NCBI RefSeq assembly: GCF_006716745.1
Contig: NZ_VFPP01000001.1
Span: 4,092,001 to 4,156,000, forward strand
Reading direction: 5' to 3'
DNA: 64,000 bases
Origin: Saccharothrix saharensis
GTDB lineage: Bacteria > Actinomycetota > Actinomycetes > Mycobacteriales > Pseudonocardiaceae
In this document: in pieces, positions 1 through 8,006 of the stretch
Numbering within the stretch: position 1 is the first letter of the stretch
How the letters are laid out: each line of letters begins with the position of its first letter
Translations under genes and position numbers: made by a program
The notes under the pieces: generated by a model
Seen by the model: only the letters and a program-made list of their open reading frames with translations
The model's database searches: none
What the model was told of the DNA's origin: nothing

Positions 1-201
1 GTGACGGCGCTGAAGGGCGCCAAGCTCCTGCTCTTCACCGTCACCCAGGAGGGCGGTGTCCACTCGGTCTCCATCCCCCCGGAACTGGACGGCACCCACG
101 GCCGCCTGCGCGGCGCCGAAACGGCCCCCGACGGCTCGCTCTACGTCACCACCTCGAACGGCACCGACGACAAGATCCTCCGCCTCACCCCCTCCTCCTG
201 A
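1..201 (+). CDS. PQQ-dependent sugar dehydrogenase, C-terminal end (partial)
   Basis: Only the last 66 residues are present; the reading frame is open at the left edge, so the gene begins outside the window. The text [21 protein letters not shown] followed by DKILRL is typical of the last blade of the soluble glucose/sorbosone dehydrogenase beta-propeller family, which oxidises aldose sugars with pyrroloquinoline quinone, usually outside the membrane. The GTG at position 1 is probably internal. The TGA stop is followed immediately by the first copy of an intergenic repeat. Family assignment rests on a short segment, so subfamily and substrate cannot be given. Confidence 0.6.
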   Translation: MTALKGAKLLLFTVTQEGGVHSVSIPPELDGTHGRLRGAETAPDGSLYVTTSNGTDDKILRLTPSS

Positions 202-355
202 CCCGCGAGTCGAACGCTCAGGTCCCGAGTGTCGAACGCTCAGGACCCCTGAATTCAACGTTCAGGACAGCCAACCCGGGCCCCACGCGTCCTGAGCGTC
301 GAATTCAGGGGTCCTGGAGGTTCGACACTCGGGACCTGAGCGTTCGACACGCGGG
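202..355. repeat. Giant inverted repeat of three 22-bp units per arm (copy A)
   Basis: Two arms of 67 bp (202-268 and 289-355) are inverted complements with about six mismatches, separated by a 20-nt loop. Each arm is itself three tandem variants of a 22-bp unit with the core GAGTGTCGAACGCTCAGG; the innermost unit carries GAATTC. The left arm starts on the base after the sugar dehydrogenase stop codon and the right arm starts two bases after the TetR stop codon, so it fills the whole gap between convergent genes. It could act as a bidirectional terminator. Related copies lie at 16522-16683 and 19627-19711. Not a family I recognise. Confidence 0.85.
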
Positions 356-357
356 GG

Positions 358-1008
358 TCAGCGGGTGCGGAGGCGGGGTTTGTGGTCCATGTGGGACAGG
401 CCCTTCCAGGCCAGGTTGACCAGGTGGGCGGCGACCTCGTCCTTCTTCGGCTTGCGGACTTCCAGCCACCACTGGCCCGTCAGCGCCACCATGCCGACGA
501 GGGCCTGCGAGTAGAGCGCGGCCAGCTTGCGGTCGTAGCCCTGGCGCGAGAAGTGCAGCCCCAGGATCGACTCCACCTGGGACGCGATGTCGTTCAGCAA
601 CGACGAGAACGTGCCGGTGGACGACGCCACGGGCGAGTCGCGCACCAGGATCCGGAAGCCGTCGGTCGAGCCCTCGATGTAGTCCAGCAACGCGCACGCC
701 GCCTGCTCCAGCAGCTCCCGCGGGTGCCCGCCGGACAGCGCGTTGACGATGTGGTCCATCAGGTACTGCATCTCGCGGTCCACCACGACGGCGTAGATGC
801 CTTCCTTGCCGCCGAAGTGCTCGTAGACCACGGGCTTGGACACGCCCGCCCGGTGCGCGATCTCCTCGATGGAGGTGACCTCGAAGCCCTTCTCGGCGAA
901 CAACGCGCGGGCCACGTCGAGCAGTTGCTCGCGCCGCTCCTTGCCCGTCATCCGCACGCGCGGCACCGGTGTCCCGTCGCCGCGCCGTCTCCCCGCCACC
1001 CAGACCAC
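358..1008 (-). CDS. TetR family transcriptional regulator
   Basis: A 216-residue TetR/AcrR protein. The N-terminal helix-turn-helix is clear (ALFAEKGFEVTSIEEIAHRAGVSKPVVYEHFGGKEG, read here as separate helices around residues 35-70), followed by a helical ligand-binding domain. It lies downstream of the acyl desaturase on the same strand, and tandem TetR-type palindromes sit in front of that desaturase. The likely role is therefore a lipid-responsive repressor of desaturase expression, which is an inference from position. A strong hairpin separates the two genes, so it may also have its own promoter. Start is uncertain: GTG at 1008 or ATG at 951, the latter giving a more usual N-terminus. Confidence 0.85.
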   Translation of the reverse strand: MVWVAGRRRGDGTPVPRVRMTGKERREQLLDVARALFAEKGFEVTSIEEIAHRAGVSKPVVYEHFGGKEGIYAVVVDREMQYLMDHIVNALSGGHPRELLEQAACALLDYIEGSTDGFRILVRDSPVASSTGTFSSLLNDIASQVESILGLHFSRQGYDRKLAALYSQALVGMVALTGQWWLEVRKPKKDEVAAHLVNLAWKGLSHMDHKPRLRTR

Positions 1009-1014
1009 CCTAAA

Positions 1015-1049
1015 CGCCTGCCCCCCGCGTGGAGCGCGAGGGGCAGGCG
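1015..1049 (-). terminator. Hairpin between desaturase and tetR
   Basis: A perfect 10-bp stem, CGCCTGCCCC at 1015-1024 and its complement at 1040-1049, with a 15-nt loop. It lies in the 57-bp gap between the desaturase stop and the TetR start and probably ends or attenuates the desaturase transcript. There is no U-tract, as is common in high-GC actinobacteria. Confidence 0.6.
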
Positions 1050-1065
1050 ACAGCTCGTCGTCCGA

Positions 1066-2025
1066 CTACTTCTTGGCGCTGATGCGGGCCAGGCGCTGCT
1101 GGTTCGGCCAGCGCACGTTGGTCGCCCAGCCGAACTTCTCGAACAGCCAGATCATCCGCGCGGACGTGTCGATCTGACCGCGCTTGACGCCGTGGCGCGC
1201 GCAGGTCGGGTCGGCGTGGTGCAGGTTGTGCCACGACTCGCCGAAGCTCAGGATCGCCAGCGCCCACACGTTCGCGGAACGGTCACGCGCGGCGAACGGG
1301 CGGTCACCCACCATGTGGCAGATCGAGTTGACCGACCACGTCACGTGGTGCAGGAACGCCACCCGGACCAGGCCCGCCCAGAAGAACGCGGACAGCGCGC
1401 CGGCCCACGACATGGTGATCAGGCCGCCCAGCGCGGCGGGCGCGAGCAGGCTGATGGTCGTCCACAGCCAGAACAGGCTGTCGATGCGGACCAGGTCCTT
1501 GTCGGCGAGCAGGTCGGGCGCGAACCGCTGCGCGTTGGTCTTGTCGCGCTCGAACAGCCAGCCCATGTGCGCGTGCCAGAAGCCCTTGGCCAGCGCGACC
1601 GGGCCGCTGCCGAACAGCCACGGCGAGTGCGGGTCGCCCTCGCGGTCGGAGAACGCGTGGTGGCGGCGGTGGTCGGCGACCCAGACGATCACCGGTCCCT
1701 GCAGCGCCATGCTGCCCGCGATGGCCAAGCCGATCTTGAGGGCGCGGTTGGCCTTGAACGAGCCGTGCGTGAAGTACCGGTGGTAGCCGATGGTCACGCC
1801 GAGGCCGGCCAGGTAGTAGAACGCGACGAACAGCGCGACGTCGACCCAGCCCAGCCCCCAGCCCCAGGCGAACGGAACGGCCGCGAGCAGAGCCAGGAAC
1901 GGCACGATGACGAACACGTACACGCCCAACTGCTCGACGTGCCCTCGTCGCCCTTCGATCATCGGCTTGGGTCCGCGATCCTCCGGACCTTGCGGCGTGG
2001 ACCTGCTCTCCAGGGTGCTGGTCAT
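1066..2025 (-). CDS. Fatty acid (acyl-CoA) desaturase
   Basis: A 319-residue membrane di-iron desaturase that would introduce a cis double bond, most likely delta-9, into an acyl-CoA or phospholipid chain using O2. The three histidine boxes are intact: HRYFTH, then HRRHH, and HNLHH near the C-terminus. Hydrophobic stretches around residues 35-75 and 185-225 fit the usual four membrane helices. The ATG at 2025 is preceded by a region containing two tandem TetR-type operators. TetR lies downstream on the same strand. The pair resembles the regulated desaturases that tune membrane fluidity in mycobacteria; the exact substrate cannot be told from sequence. Confidence 0.9.
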   Translation of the reverse strand: MTSTLESRSTPQGPEDRGPKPMIEGRRGHVEQLGVYVFVIVPFLALLAAVPFAWGWGLGWVDVALFVAFYYLAGLGVTIGYHRYFTHGSFKANRALKIGLAIAGSMALQGPVIVWVADHRRHHAFSDREGDPHSPWLFGSGPVALAKGFWHAHMGWLFERDKTNAQRFAPDLLADKDLVRIDSLFWLWTTISLLAPAALGGLITMSWAGALSAFFWAGLVRVAFLHHVTWSVNSICHMVGDRPFAARDRSANVWALAILSFGESWHNLHHADPTCARHGVKRGQIDTSARMIWLFEKFGWATNVRWPNQQRLARISAKK

Positions 2026-2056
2026 ACATGTACCTCGTTGTGTGTTCGGGGCTACC

Positions 2057-2087
2057 TACGGAACCGTAACTTACGGAAGCGTAAGTT
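2057..2087. promoter_or_regulatory. Two tandem TetR-type operators upstream of the desaturase
   Basis: Site 1 is TACG-GAAC-CGTA (2057-2068). Site 2 is a perfect 8-bp inverted repeat, AACTTACG-GAAG-CGTAAGTT (2068-2087). Their centres are 15 bp apart and they abut, 32-62 bp before the desaturase start. The form TTACG-N4-CGTAA is typical of TetR-family operators. The adjacent TetR at 358-1008 is the obvious candidate ligand-responsive repressor. Confidence 0.75.
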
Positions 2088-2177
2088 AGGTCGAGCTCGT
2101 GCCGCCATAGCCGGAGCCAAAGTCATGGCGTCTTCTCAGGAAGTCGGGCGTGTCGATCAACGCCGGGGCATCATTCG

Positions 2178-3326
2178 GTGATGGGGTCACCGACCGTTCG
2201 CCGACACCGCAGGCCGCGCATCGCGCTCGTCACGTTCGCGGTCGTGTTACTGCTGCTCAGCGGCGGTCTGCTGGGGTTCGGTTGGTACTACAGCGGCGAG
2301 CTGCTCGACCCGGAGAACGCGCGTCCGGGGTACCGGGACACGGTCACCTCGTCGGCGTTCGGGACCGTCTCGCTGGCGGAGTCCAGGGTCACAGTGCTCC
2401 CGGGCACATGGGGTCTCGTCTGGCCGGACGGCGGCGCGAAGGTGGGCCCGGTGACCCACCGGTCGGAGGGCACCGTGGTGCGCGAACTGCAGGGCACGGC
2501 GCCCGCGGACGGCACCATGGTGCGACTGGAGACGTCGGTCTGGCGCACGGACCCGGCCACGGCACTCGACCTCGAGTACACGGAAGTGCGAATTCCGACC
2601 GAACTGGGTGACGCTCCGGCATGGCTGGTCCCGGCGACGTCGCCCACCTGGGTCGTCGCCGTCCACGGTCGGGGCGGCACGAGGGCCGAGGCGCTGCGGG
2701 TCATGCCGGCGTTGCACGCCCTGGGGCTACCCGTTCTGGCCGTGACCTACCGCAATGACGACGGCGCGCCCCGATCGCCGGACGGCCTCTACCACCTGGG
2801 CGACACGGAGTGGCGGGACGTCGAGGCGGCCGTGCGCTACGCCCGCGAGCACGGCGCGCGCGACGTCGTGCTGTACGGCTGGTCGATGGGCGGCGCGATC
2901 GTCGGCCAGTTCCTGGGCCGGTCGGACCTGGCGGGCGACGTGGTCGCCGCGGTGCTGGACGCGCCCGTGGTGAGCTGGACGAAGACGCTGGAGCTCCAGT
3001 CGCGCAACCGGGGCGTGCCGGAGCAGCTGGTGCCGATCGCGGAGCTGGTCTCGGACTGGCGGGCCGACCTGGACTTCACCCGGTTCGACCTGCTCGCCAA
3101 CCCGCCCGCGCGCCGGCCGCCGACGCTGCTGTTCCACGGCGGCGCGGACGGCACCGTGCCGGTGCAGGCGTCACGGGAGCTGGCCGCGGCGGCGGACCGG
3201 CTCGACTGGCCCCTGCGGTACGTGGAGGTGCCCGAGGCGGAGCACACGGCGGCGTGGAACGTCGACCCGGAGTCCTACGACCGGGCGCTGACCGATTTCC
3301 TCGGCTCGGTCGACGGCATCGGGTGA
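2178..3326 (+). CDS. Membrane-anchored alpha/beta hydrolase
   Basis: A 382-residue protein with one N-terminal membrane helix or uncleaved signal anchor (about residues 13-36) and a C-terminal alpha/beta-hydrolase fold. The nucleophile elbow reads GWSMGG, and a late histidine in EAEHTAAW completes the expected triad; the oxyanion region is VHGRGG. The catalytic domain would face outside. Substrate is unknown (ester, peptide or amide). GTG 2178 and ATG 2181 are both possible starts. It is transcribed away from the desaturase and is followed by about 300 bp without a gene. Confidence 0.85.
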   Translation: MMGSPTVRRHRRPRIALVTFAVVLLLLSGGLLGFGWYYSGELLDPENARPGYRDTVTSSAFGTVSLAESRVTVLPGTWGLVWPDGGAKVGPVTHRSEGTVVRELQGTAPADGTMVRLETSVWRTDPATALDLEYTEVRIPTELGDAPAWLVPATSPTWVVAVHGRGGTRAEALRVMPALHALGLPVLAVTYRNDDGAPRSPDGLYHLGDTEWRDVEAAVRYAREHGARDVVLYGWSMGGAIVGQFLGRSDLAGDVVAAVLDAPVVSWTKTLELQSRNRGVPEQLVPIAELVSDWRADLDFTRFDLLANPPARRPPTLLFHGGADGTVPVQASRELAAAADRLDWPLRYVEVPEAEHTAAWNVDPESYDRALTDFLGSVDGIG

Positions 3327-3634
3327 CGGCGTCGGTCCACCCGGCCGTGCCCGAATGACTACGCCAGGTAGTTAAGCGGGTGATTGTTTTGCCCGAAATC
3401 GTGTCGCACAGGGGTCCCACGACCCTCGCGCGGGACCGCCGGCAGTCGATCGGAAGCCGCGCGGAGTTCACCCGATCGTGACGCGGGCCACGTCACACAT
3501 GCGCTTGACCTGCGACAACACGCAGTGTCATGATCGAGTCACGGTCCGGTTGCCGCCACTTGAGTGGTGGTGCTGACCTTCGAGGGTCACTCGTGACAAC
3601 ATGTGTTCGCGCGGTCGGGGTGAGCCTCGACCGT
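3327..3634. other. Gene-free interval upstream of tRNA-Gln
   Basis: About 308 bp without a supported protein gene. It contains a plausible promoter for the tRNA (TTGACC at 3505-3510 and a CATGAT-like -10 at 3529-3534) and small inverted repeats around 3555-3590. Nothing else is evident. Confidence 0.6.
3505..3534 (+). promoter_or_regulatory. Candidate promoter of tRNA-Gln
   Basis: TTGACC at 3505-3510 and CATGAT at 3529-3534 with an 18-bp spacer, about 100 bp before the tRNA. Visual match to a housekeeping sigma consensus only. Confidence 0.35.
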
Positions 3635-3705
3635 TCCGCCATGGTGTAAAGGCAGCACCTCGGATTTTGGTTCCGATGGTCCAGGTTCGAATCCTGGTGG
3701 CGGAG
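3635..3705 (+). tRNA. tRNA-Gln (TTG anticodon)
   Basis: A full cloverleaf can be folded. The 7-bp acceptor stem pairs 3635-3641 with 3698-3704 and has a G discriminator. The anticodon stem-loop carries TTG, and the T-arm contains the GGTTCGAATCC motif. The D-loop is slightly short. CCA is not encoded. It lies directly upstream of the GGDEF gene. Confidence 0.93.
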
Positions 3706-3711
3706 CGAGGA

Positions 3712-3735
3712 GGCCGGGCCACGAAGGTCCCGGCC
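3712..3735 (+). terminator. Possible terminator after tRNA-Gln
   Basis: GGCCGGG (3712-3718) pairs with CCCGGCC (3729-3735) around a 10-nt loop, starting 7 nt after the tRNA. No U-tract. Confidence 0.4.
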
Positions 3736-3797
3736 GCCCTGCGTCTGCATGGGGGTGTGAGTCGCTGCACGAGGAAGCGGTCGACGAGCAGGGCAAC

Positions 3798-5444
3798 GTG
3801 GCGCCGGCGCTCCACGAGATGTCCGACGCGTGGCTGGTCGGCCGCGCGAGTGAGCTCGTGGCCGTGGCCCAGAGCAGCCACCTCTCCGACCAGCTCGACG
3901 CGGCGCACGAGGTGGACGAGATCCTGGCCGAGGCGCAGGGCCGCGGCGAGCCGCGGATCGTCGGCCAGCTGCTGCGCGCGGCGGCCGTGGTCCGGATCGT
4001 CACGCCCGGCCTGGTCGACCTGTCCGACACCGTGCTGGACGAGATGCTGGCGCACTGCCGCCGGCACGGCCTGCTCGTGCTGGAGGCCGAGGCGCACGCC
4101 CTGCGCGGGCGGCGCTACCTGCTCGGCGGGTTCGAGGACCGGGCGTTGACCGAGGTCGCCAGCGGCCTGGCGATGCTGGAGGAGGACCTCGCACCCGACC
4201 CGATGCTGGACAAGCGCACGTGGGACCGGCTGCTGGCGTCGGCGTTGCAGTCGACCGGGCTCGTGCTCACCCAGCTCGGCGTCTACGAGATGGCCGACGA
4301 GGTGCTGGCGCGGGCGCACAACGCGATCCGGGACAGCGCCAACCCGCACCAGATCTACGTGCACCTGGTCAACCGGGCCCGGCTGCTCATCGGCTGGGGG
4401 CTGCGGCTGGAGCGGGTGGACAACTTCGACGAGGCGGGCGAGCGGTTCGCCACCGCGTCGGCCATCGCCACCGCCGTCGAAGGGCCGTTCCGCGAGTCGC
4501 TGCACCCCGGCAGGCGTGACCGCAGCGCCGCCGAGCAGGTGCCGGTGATCGGCGCGGCGCACGCGCTGGCCAAGCCGGGGGCGGAGCACATCGCGCGGCT
4601 GTGGACCCTGCGCGAGCTGGCCATGTACGCCCGCGAGCTGATCATCGTGTCGATCGCGCTGGCCCGCTGCCTGGAGATGGAGGAGCTGCCGCAGCAGGCG
4701 CTCCAGGTGCTGCACGACGCCCGCGACCGGCTGGAGCACGACACCTCCGAGCCGACCCTGATGCTGTGCCTGACCCGCGAGTACGCCCGCATGTCCGGCC
4801 CGCACGGCGAGCGCACCATCTCGGCGCTGCAGACCTACGCCAACGCGCTGGAGGTGGAGCTGTGGCTGATGCAGGAGGCGCGCACCGCCACCCTGCTCAC
4901 CCGGCGCGACCACGAGCGGCTGACCCGGGCGCACGGCGCGATCGCGCAGCAGGCGCTGCAGGACCCGCTGACCGGCCTGCCGAACCGGCGCGCGCTGGAC
5001 GACCGGCTGGCCGCGCTGATCAACGCCCAGACCCACCCGATGGCCATCGCGCTCGTCGACCTCGACGGGTTCAAGGTCGTCAACGACAAGCACTCGCACG
5101 CCGAGGGTGACGACGTCCTCCGCGTGATTGCGAGCACACTGCGCCAGGCGTTGCGTGGTGACGACCTGGTGGCGCGGTACGGCGGTGACGAGTTCGTCGT
5201 GCTGCTGCCCGGAGCGCCCCTGCACGCCGCCGAAGCGGCCCTCGCCCGGGCCGTGGACGCCGTCGCCGCACTGCCTTCCGACCTGTCCAGGGGCGTGACG
5301 CTGTCGGTGGGCGTGATCTCCGTGCGGCCGCGCGAGGCGGCGCACGCGGCGCTGGCGCGGGCCGACTCGGCGATGTACGTGGCGAAGCGGCGAGGTGGCT
5401 GCCAGGTTGCGGCCGTGGAAGTCGAGCCCTCCTCGGAGGCTTAG
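3798..5444 (+). CDS. GGDEF-domain diguanylate cyclase with N-terminal helical sensor region
   Basis: A 548-residue protein. Residues about 1-385 are helical and TPR-like with no membrane segment. Residues about 390-540 form a GGDEF domain with an intact RYGGDEF active-site loop. An inhibitory-site motif RGDD lies five residues before it ([14 protein letters not shown]), so it should make cyclic di-GMP from GTP and be feedback-inhibited. There is no EAL domain. The [12 protein letters not shown] segment that opens the domain is clear. GTG 3798 is chosen as start; ATG 3819 is an alternative. It is the first gene after tRNA-Gln and runs toward glmU. The input signal is unknown. Confidence 0.88.
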   Translation: MAPALHEMSDAWLVGRASELVAVAQSSHLSDQLDAAHEVDEILAEAQGRGEPRIVGQLLRAAAVVRIVTPGLVDLSDTVLDEMLAHCRRHGLLVLEAEAHALRGRRYLLGGFEDRALTEVASGLAMLEEDLAPDPMLDKRTWDRLLASALQSTGLVLTQLGVYEMADEVLARAHNAIRDSANPHQIYVHLVNRARLLIGWGLRLERVDNFDEAGERFATASAIATAVEGPFRESLHPGRRDRSAAEQVPVIGAAHALAKPGAEHIARLWTLRELAMYARELIIVSIALARCLEMEELPQQALQVLHDARDRLEHDTSEPTLMLCLTREYARMSGPHGERTISALQTYANALEVELWLMQEARTATLLTRRDHERLTRAHGAIAQQALQDPLTGLPNRRALDDRLAALINAQTHPMAIALVDLDGFKVVNDKHSHAEGDDVLRVIASTLRQALRGDDLVARYGGDEFVVLLPGAPLHAAEAALARAVDAVAALPSDLSRGVTLSVGVISVRPREAAHAALARADSAMYVAKRRGGCQVAAVEVEPSSEA

Positions 5445-5511
5445 TATCGGCACCTGGCGGGAAGCCAGGCCCCTCCCGCTGAAGGCACGCACTCAGCTAG
5501 GGAGAGCGCTG

Positions 5512-6990
5512 ATGCTCGAGGGTGTCCCCACCCCAGTCAGCACGATCGTCCTCGCAGCGGGTGAAGGCACCCGCATGCGCTCAGCCACCCCCAAGGTCTT
5601 GCACCGCATCGCCGGTCGTTCGCTGGTGGAGCACGCCGTGCGCGCCGCCGCCGGCACCGAGCCCGACCACCTCGCCGTCGTGGTCGGCCACGGCCGCGCC
5701 GCCGTCGCCGACCACCTCGACAGCCTGTCCACCGCGCTGGACCGCAAGGTCACGGTGGCCGTGCAGGAGCAGCAGAAGGGCACCGGGCACGCGGTCGGCT
5801 GCGGCCTGGCCGAACTGCCCGACGACCTCGGCGGCACGGTCGTCGTCACCTACGGCGACGTGCCGCTGCTGGACGCCGACACCCTGCGCGGTCTGCTGGC
5901 CGAGCACGGCGCGCGCGGCAACGCCGTCACCGTGCTGACCGCCGTGGTGGCCGACCCGACCGGGTACGGGCGGATCGTGCGGTCCGCGGACGGCTCGGTC
6001 GAGGGCATCGTGGAGCAGAAGGACGCCACGCCCGAGCAGCGGGAGATCACCGAGATCAACTCCGGGGTGTACGCGTTCGACGCGGCCGTGCTGCGCGACG
6101 GGCTCTCCCGGCTGTCCACCGACAACGCCCAGGGCGAGCTGTACCTGACCGACGTGCTGACCATCGCGCGCGGCGACGGGCGGCGGGTGGGCGCGCTCGT
6201 CACCGACGACGCCTGGCTGGTCGAGGGCGTGAACGACCGCGTGCAGCTGGCCCGGTTGGGCGCGGAGCTCAACCGCCGGCTCGTGGAGCGGGCCATGCGC
6301 GCCGGTGTCACCGTGGTCGACCCGGCCACGACCTGGCTGGACGCCGACGTGCGGCTGGAGCGCGACGTGCTGGTCGAGCCGAACGTGCAGCTCAAGGCGG
6401 GCACGTCGGTCGGCGAGGGCGCGGTCGTCGGTCCCGACACCACGCTGTCGGCGTGCGCGGTCGGTGCGGGCGCGACCGTGGTCCGCACGCACGGCACCGG
6501 CGCGGAGATCGGGCCCGGCGCGTCCGTCGGACCGTTCGCGTACCTGCGGCCGGGTACCCGGCTCGGCGAGCGCGGGAAGATCGGCACCTTCGTGGAGACG
6601 AAGAACTCCGACATCGGCGCGGGCAGCAAGGTGCCGCACCTGAGCTACATCGGCGACACCACCATCGGCGAGCACTCCAACATCGGCGCCGCCAGCGTCA
6701 CGGTCAACTACGACGGCGTGAACAAGCACCGGACCACGATCGGGTCCTACTGCCGCACCGGTTCGGACAACATGTTCGTCGCCCCGGTCACCGTGGGCGA
6801 CGGCGCGTACACCGGCGCGGGGACCGTGGTGCGGCGCGACGTGCCGCCCGGCGCGCTGGCCGTGTCCGGCGGACCCCAGCGGAACCTGGACCGATGGGTG
6901 GTGTCCCGCCGCGCGGGCACGCCTTCGGCCGAAGCGGCGGAGCGCGCTCTGACGCCCGAGAATGCAGGCACAACCGATGAAGGGCGCTGA
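5512..6990 (+). CDS. glmU: Bifunctional GlmU: GlcN-1-P acetyltransferase / GlcNAc-1-P uridyltransferase
   Basis: A 492-residue cytoplasmic enzyme that makes UDP-GlcNAc for peptidoglycan and other glycans. The N-terminal pyrophosphorylase half starts with the nucleotide-binding [18 protein letters not shown] loop. The C-terminal half is a left-handed beta-helix with hexapeptide repeats and the acetyl-transfer region around VPHLSYIGD and VNYDG. ATG 5512 follows GGGAGAG at a good distance and gives the family N-terminus. Its stop is separated from the prs start by a single base, so the two genes are an operon, as in mycobacteria (Rv1018c-Rv1017c). Confidence 0.97.
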   Translation: MLEGVPTPVSTIVLAAGEGTRMRSATPKVLHRIAGRSLVEHAVRAAAGTEPDHLAVVVGHGRAAVADHLDSLSTALDRKVTVAVQEQQKGTGHAVGCGLAELPDDLGGTVVVTYGDVPLLDADTLRGLLAEHGARGNAVTVLTAVVADPTGYGRIVRSADGSVEGIVEQKDATPEQREITEINSGVYAFDAAVLRDGLSRLSTDNAQGELYLTDVLTIARGDGRRVGALVTDDAWLVEGVNDRVQLARLGAELNRRLVERAMRAGVTVVDPATTWLDADVRLERDVLVEPNVQLKAGTSVGEGAVVGPDTTLSACAVGAGATVVRTHGTGAEIGPGASVGPFAYLRPGTRLGERGKIGTFVETKNSDIGAGSKVPHLSYIGDTTIGEHSNIGAASVTVNYDGVNKHRTTIGSYCRTGSDNMFVAPVTVGDGAYTGAGTVVRRDVPPGALAVSGGPQRNLDRWVVSRRAGTPSAEAAERALTPENAGTTDEGR

Positions 6991-6991
6991 C

Positions 6992-7975
6992 GTGAACCCC
7001 ACGATGGCCGGGACACCCAAGAAGAACCTGATGCTCTTCGGCGGGCGGGCCTACCCCGAGCTGACCGAGCAGGTGGCCAAGCACCTGAACGTGTCGGTGA
7101 CCCCCCAGTCGGCGTACGACTTCGCCAACGGCGAGATCTTCGTGCGGTTCGAGGAGAGCGTGCGCGGCTGCGACGCGTTCGTCATCCAGTCGCACTGCGC
7201 GCCCATCAACCAGTGGCTGATGGAGCAGCTGATCATGGTGGACGCGCTGAAGCGGGCGTCCGCGAAGCGCATCACCGTGATCATGCCGTTCTACCCGTAC
7301 GCGCGGCAGGACAAGAAGCACCGCGGCCGCGAGCCGATCTCGGCCCGCCTGGTCGCCGACCTGTTCAAGACCGCGGGCGCGGACCGGCTGGTGGCCGTCG
7401 ACCTGCACACCGCGCAGATCCAGGGCTTCTTCGACGGCCCGGTGGACCACCTCTGGGCCATGCCGCTGCTGGCCGAGCACATCAAGGAGAAGTACGCGGG
7501 CCGCGACATCACCGTCGTCTCCCCCGACGCGGGCCGCACCAAGCTGGCCGAGAAGTGGGCGGACACCCTCGGCGGCTGCCCGATCGCGTTCATCCACAAG
7601 ACCCGCGACCCGCTGCGGCCGAACGAGGTCGTCGCCAACCGGGTCGTCGGCCAGGTCGAGGGCCGGCTGTGCGTCGTCATCGACGACATGATCGACACCG
7701 GCGGCACGATCACCAAGGCGGTGGAGCAGCTGCTCGCCGAGGGCGCGTCGGACGTCGTCATCGCCGCCACCCACCCGGTCCTGTCCGGCCCCGCCATCGA
7801 GCGCCTGCGCGACTGCGGCGCCCGCGAGGTCGTGTTCACCGACACCCTGCCGATCCCGGCCGAGAAGCGCTTCGACGCGATGACGGTCCTCCCGATCGCC
7901 CCCCTGCTGGCCCGCGTCATCCAGGAGGTCTTCGAGGACGGCTCGGTGACCTCCCTGTTCGACGGCAACGCCTGA
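6992..7975 (+). CDS. prs: Ribose-phosphate pyrophosphokinase (PRPP synthetase)
   Basis: A 327-residue enzyme that makes PRPP from ribose-5-phosphate and ATP, feeding nucleotide, His and Trp synthesis and, in actinobacteria, the decaprenyl-phosphoryl-arabinose route. The N-terminal segment LMLFGGRAYPEL, the RQDKKHRGREPISA catalytic flexible-loop region and the PRPP-binding motif VVIDDMIDTGGTI are all present. GTG 6992 is taken as start, one base after the glmU stop and behind GAAGGG; ATG 7004 is possible. The distal neighbour is the STAND gene after a 31-bp gap. Confidence 0.96.
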   Translation: MNPTMAGTPKKNLMLFGGRAYPELTEQVAKHLNVSVTPQSAYDFANGEIFVRFEESVRGCDAFVIQSHCAPINQWLMEQLIMVDALKRASAKRITVIMPFYPYARQDKKHRGREPISARLVADLFKTAGADRLVAVDLHTAQIQGFFDGPVDHLWAMPLLAEHIKEKYAGRDITVVSPDAGRTKLAEKWADTLGGCPIAFIHKTRDPLRPNEVVANRVVGQVEGRLCVVIDDMIDTGGTITKAVEQLLAEGASDVVIAATHPVLSGPAIERLRDCGAREVVFTDTLPIPAEKRFDAMTVLPIAPLLARVIQEVFEDGSVTSLFDGNA

Positions 7976-8006
7976 CACCCCGCGCGCCCTGCGGGATGAT
8001 CCCCGG

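Noticed and set aside
202..355. CRISPR array
   Set aside because: Units are contiguous without spacers and are mirrored; no cas genes are present.
3528..5492. Long minus-strand frame opposite the GGDEF gene and tRNA-Gln
   Set aside because: No domain is recognisable, and it crosses a tRNA; a shadow of the GGDEF gene.
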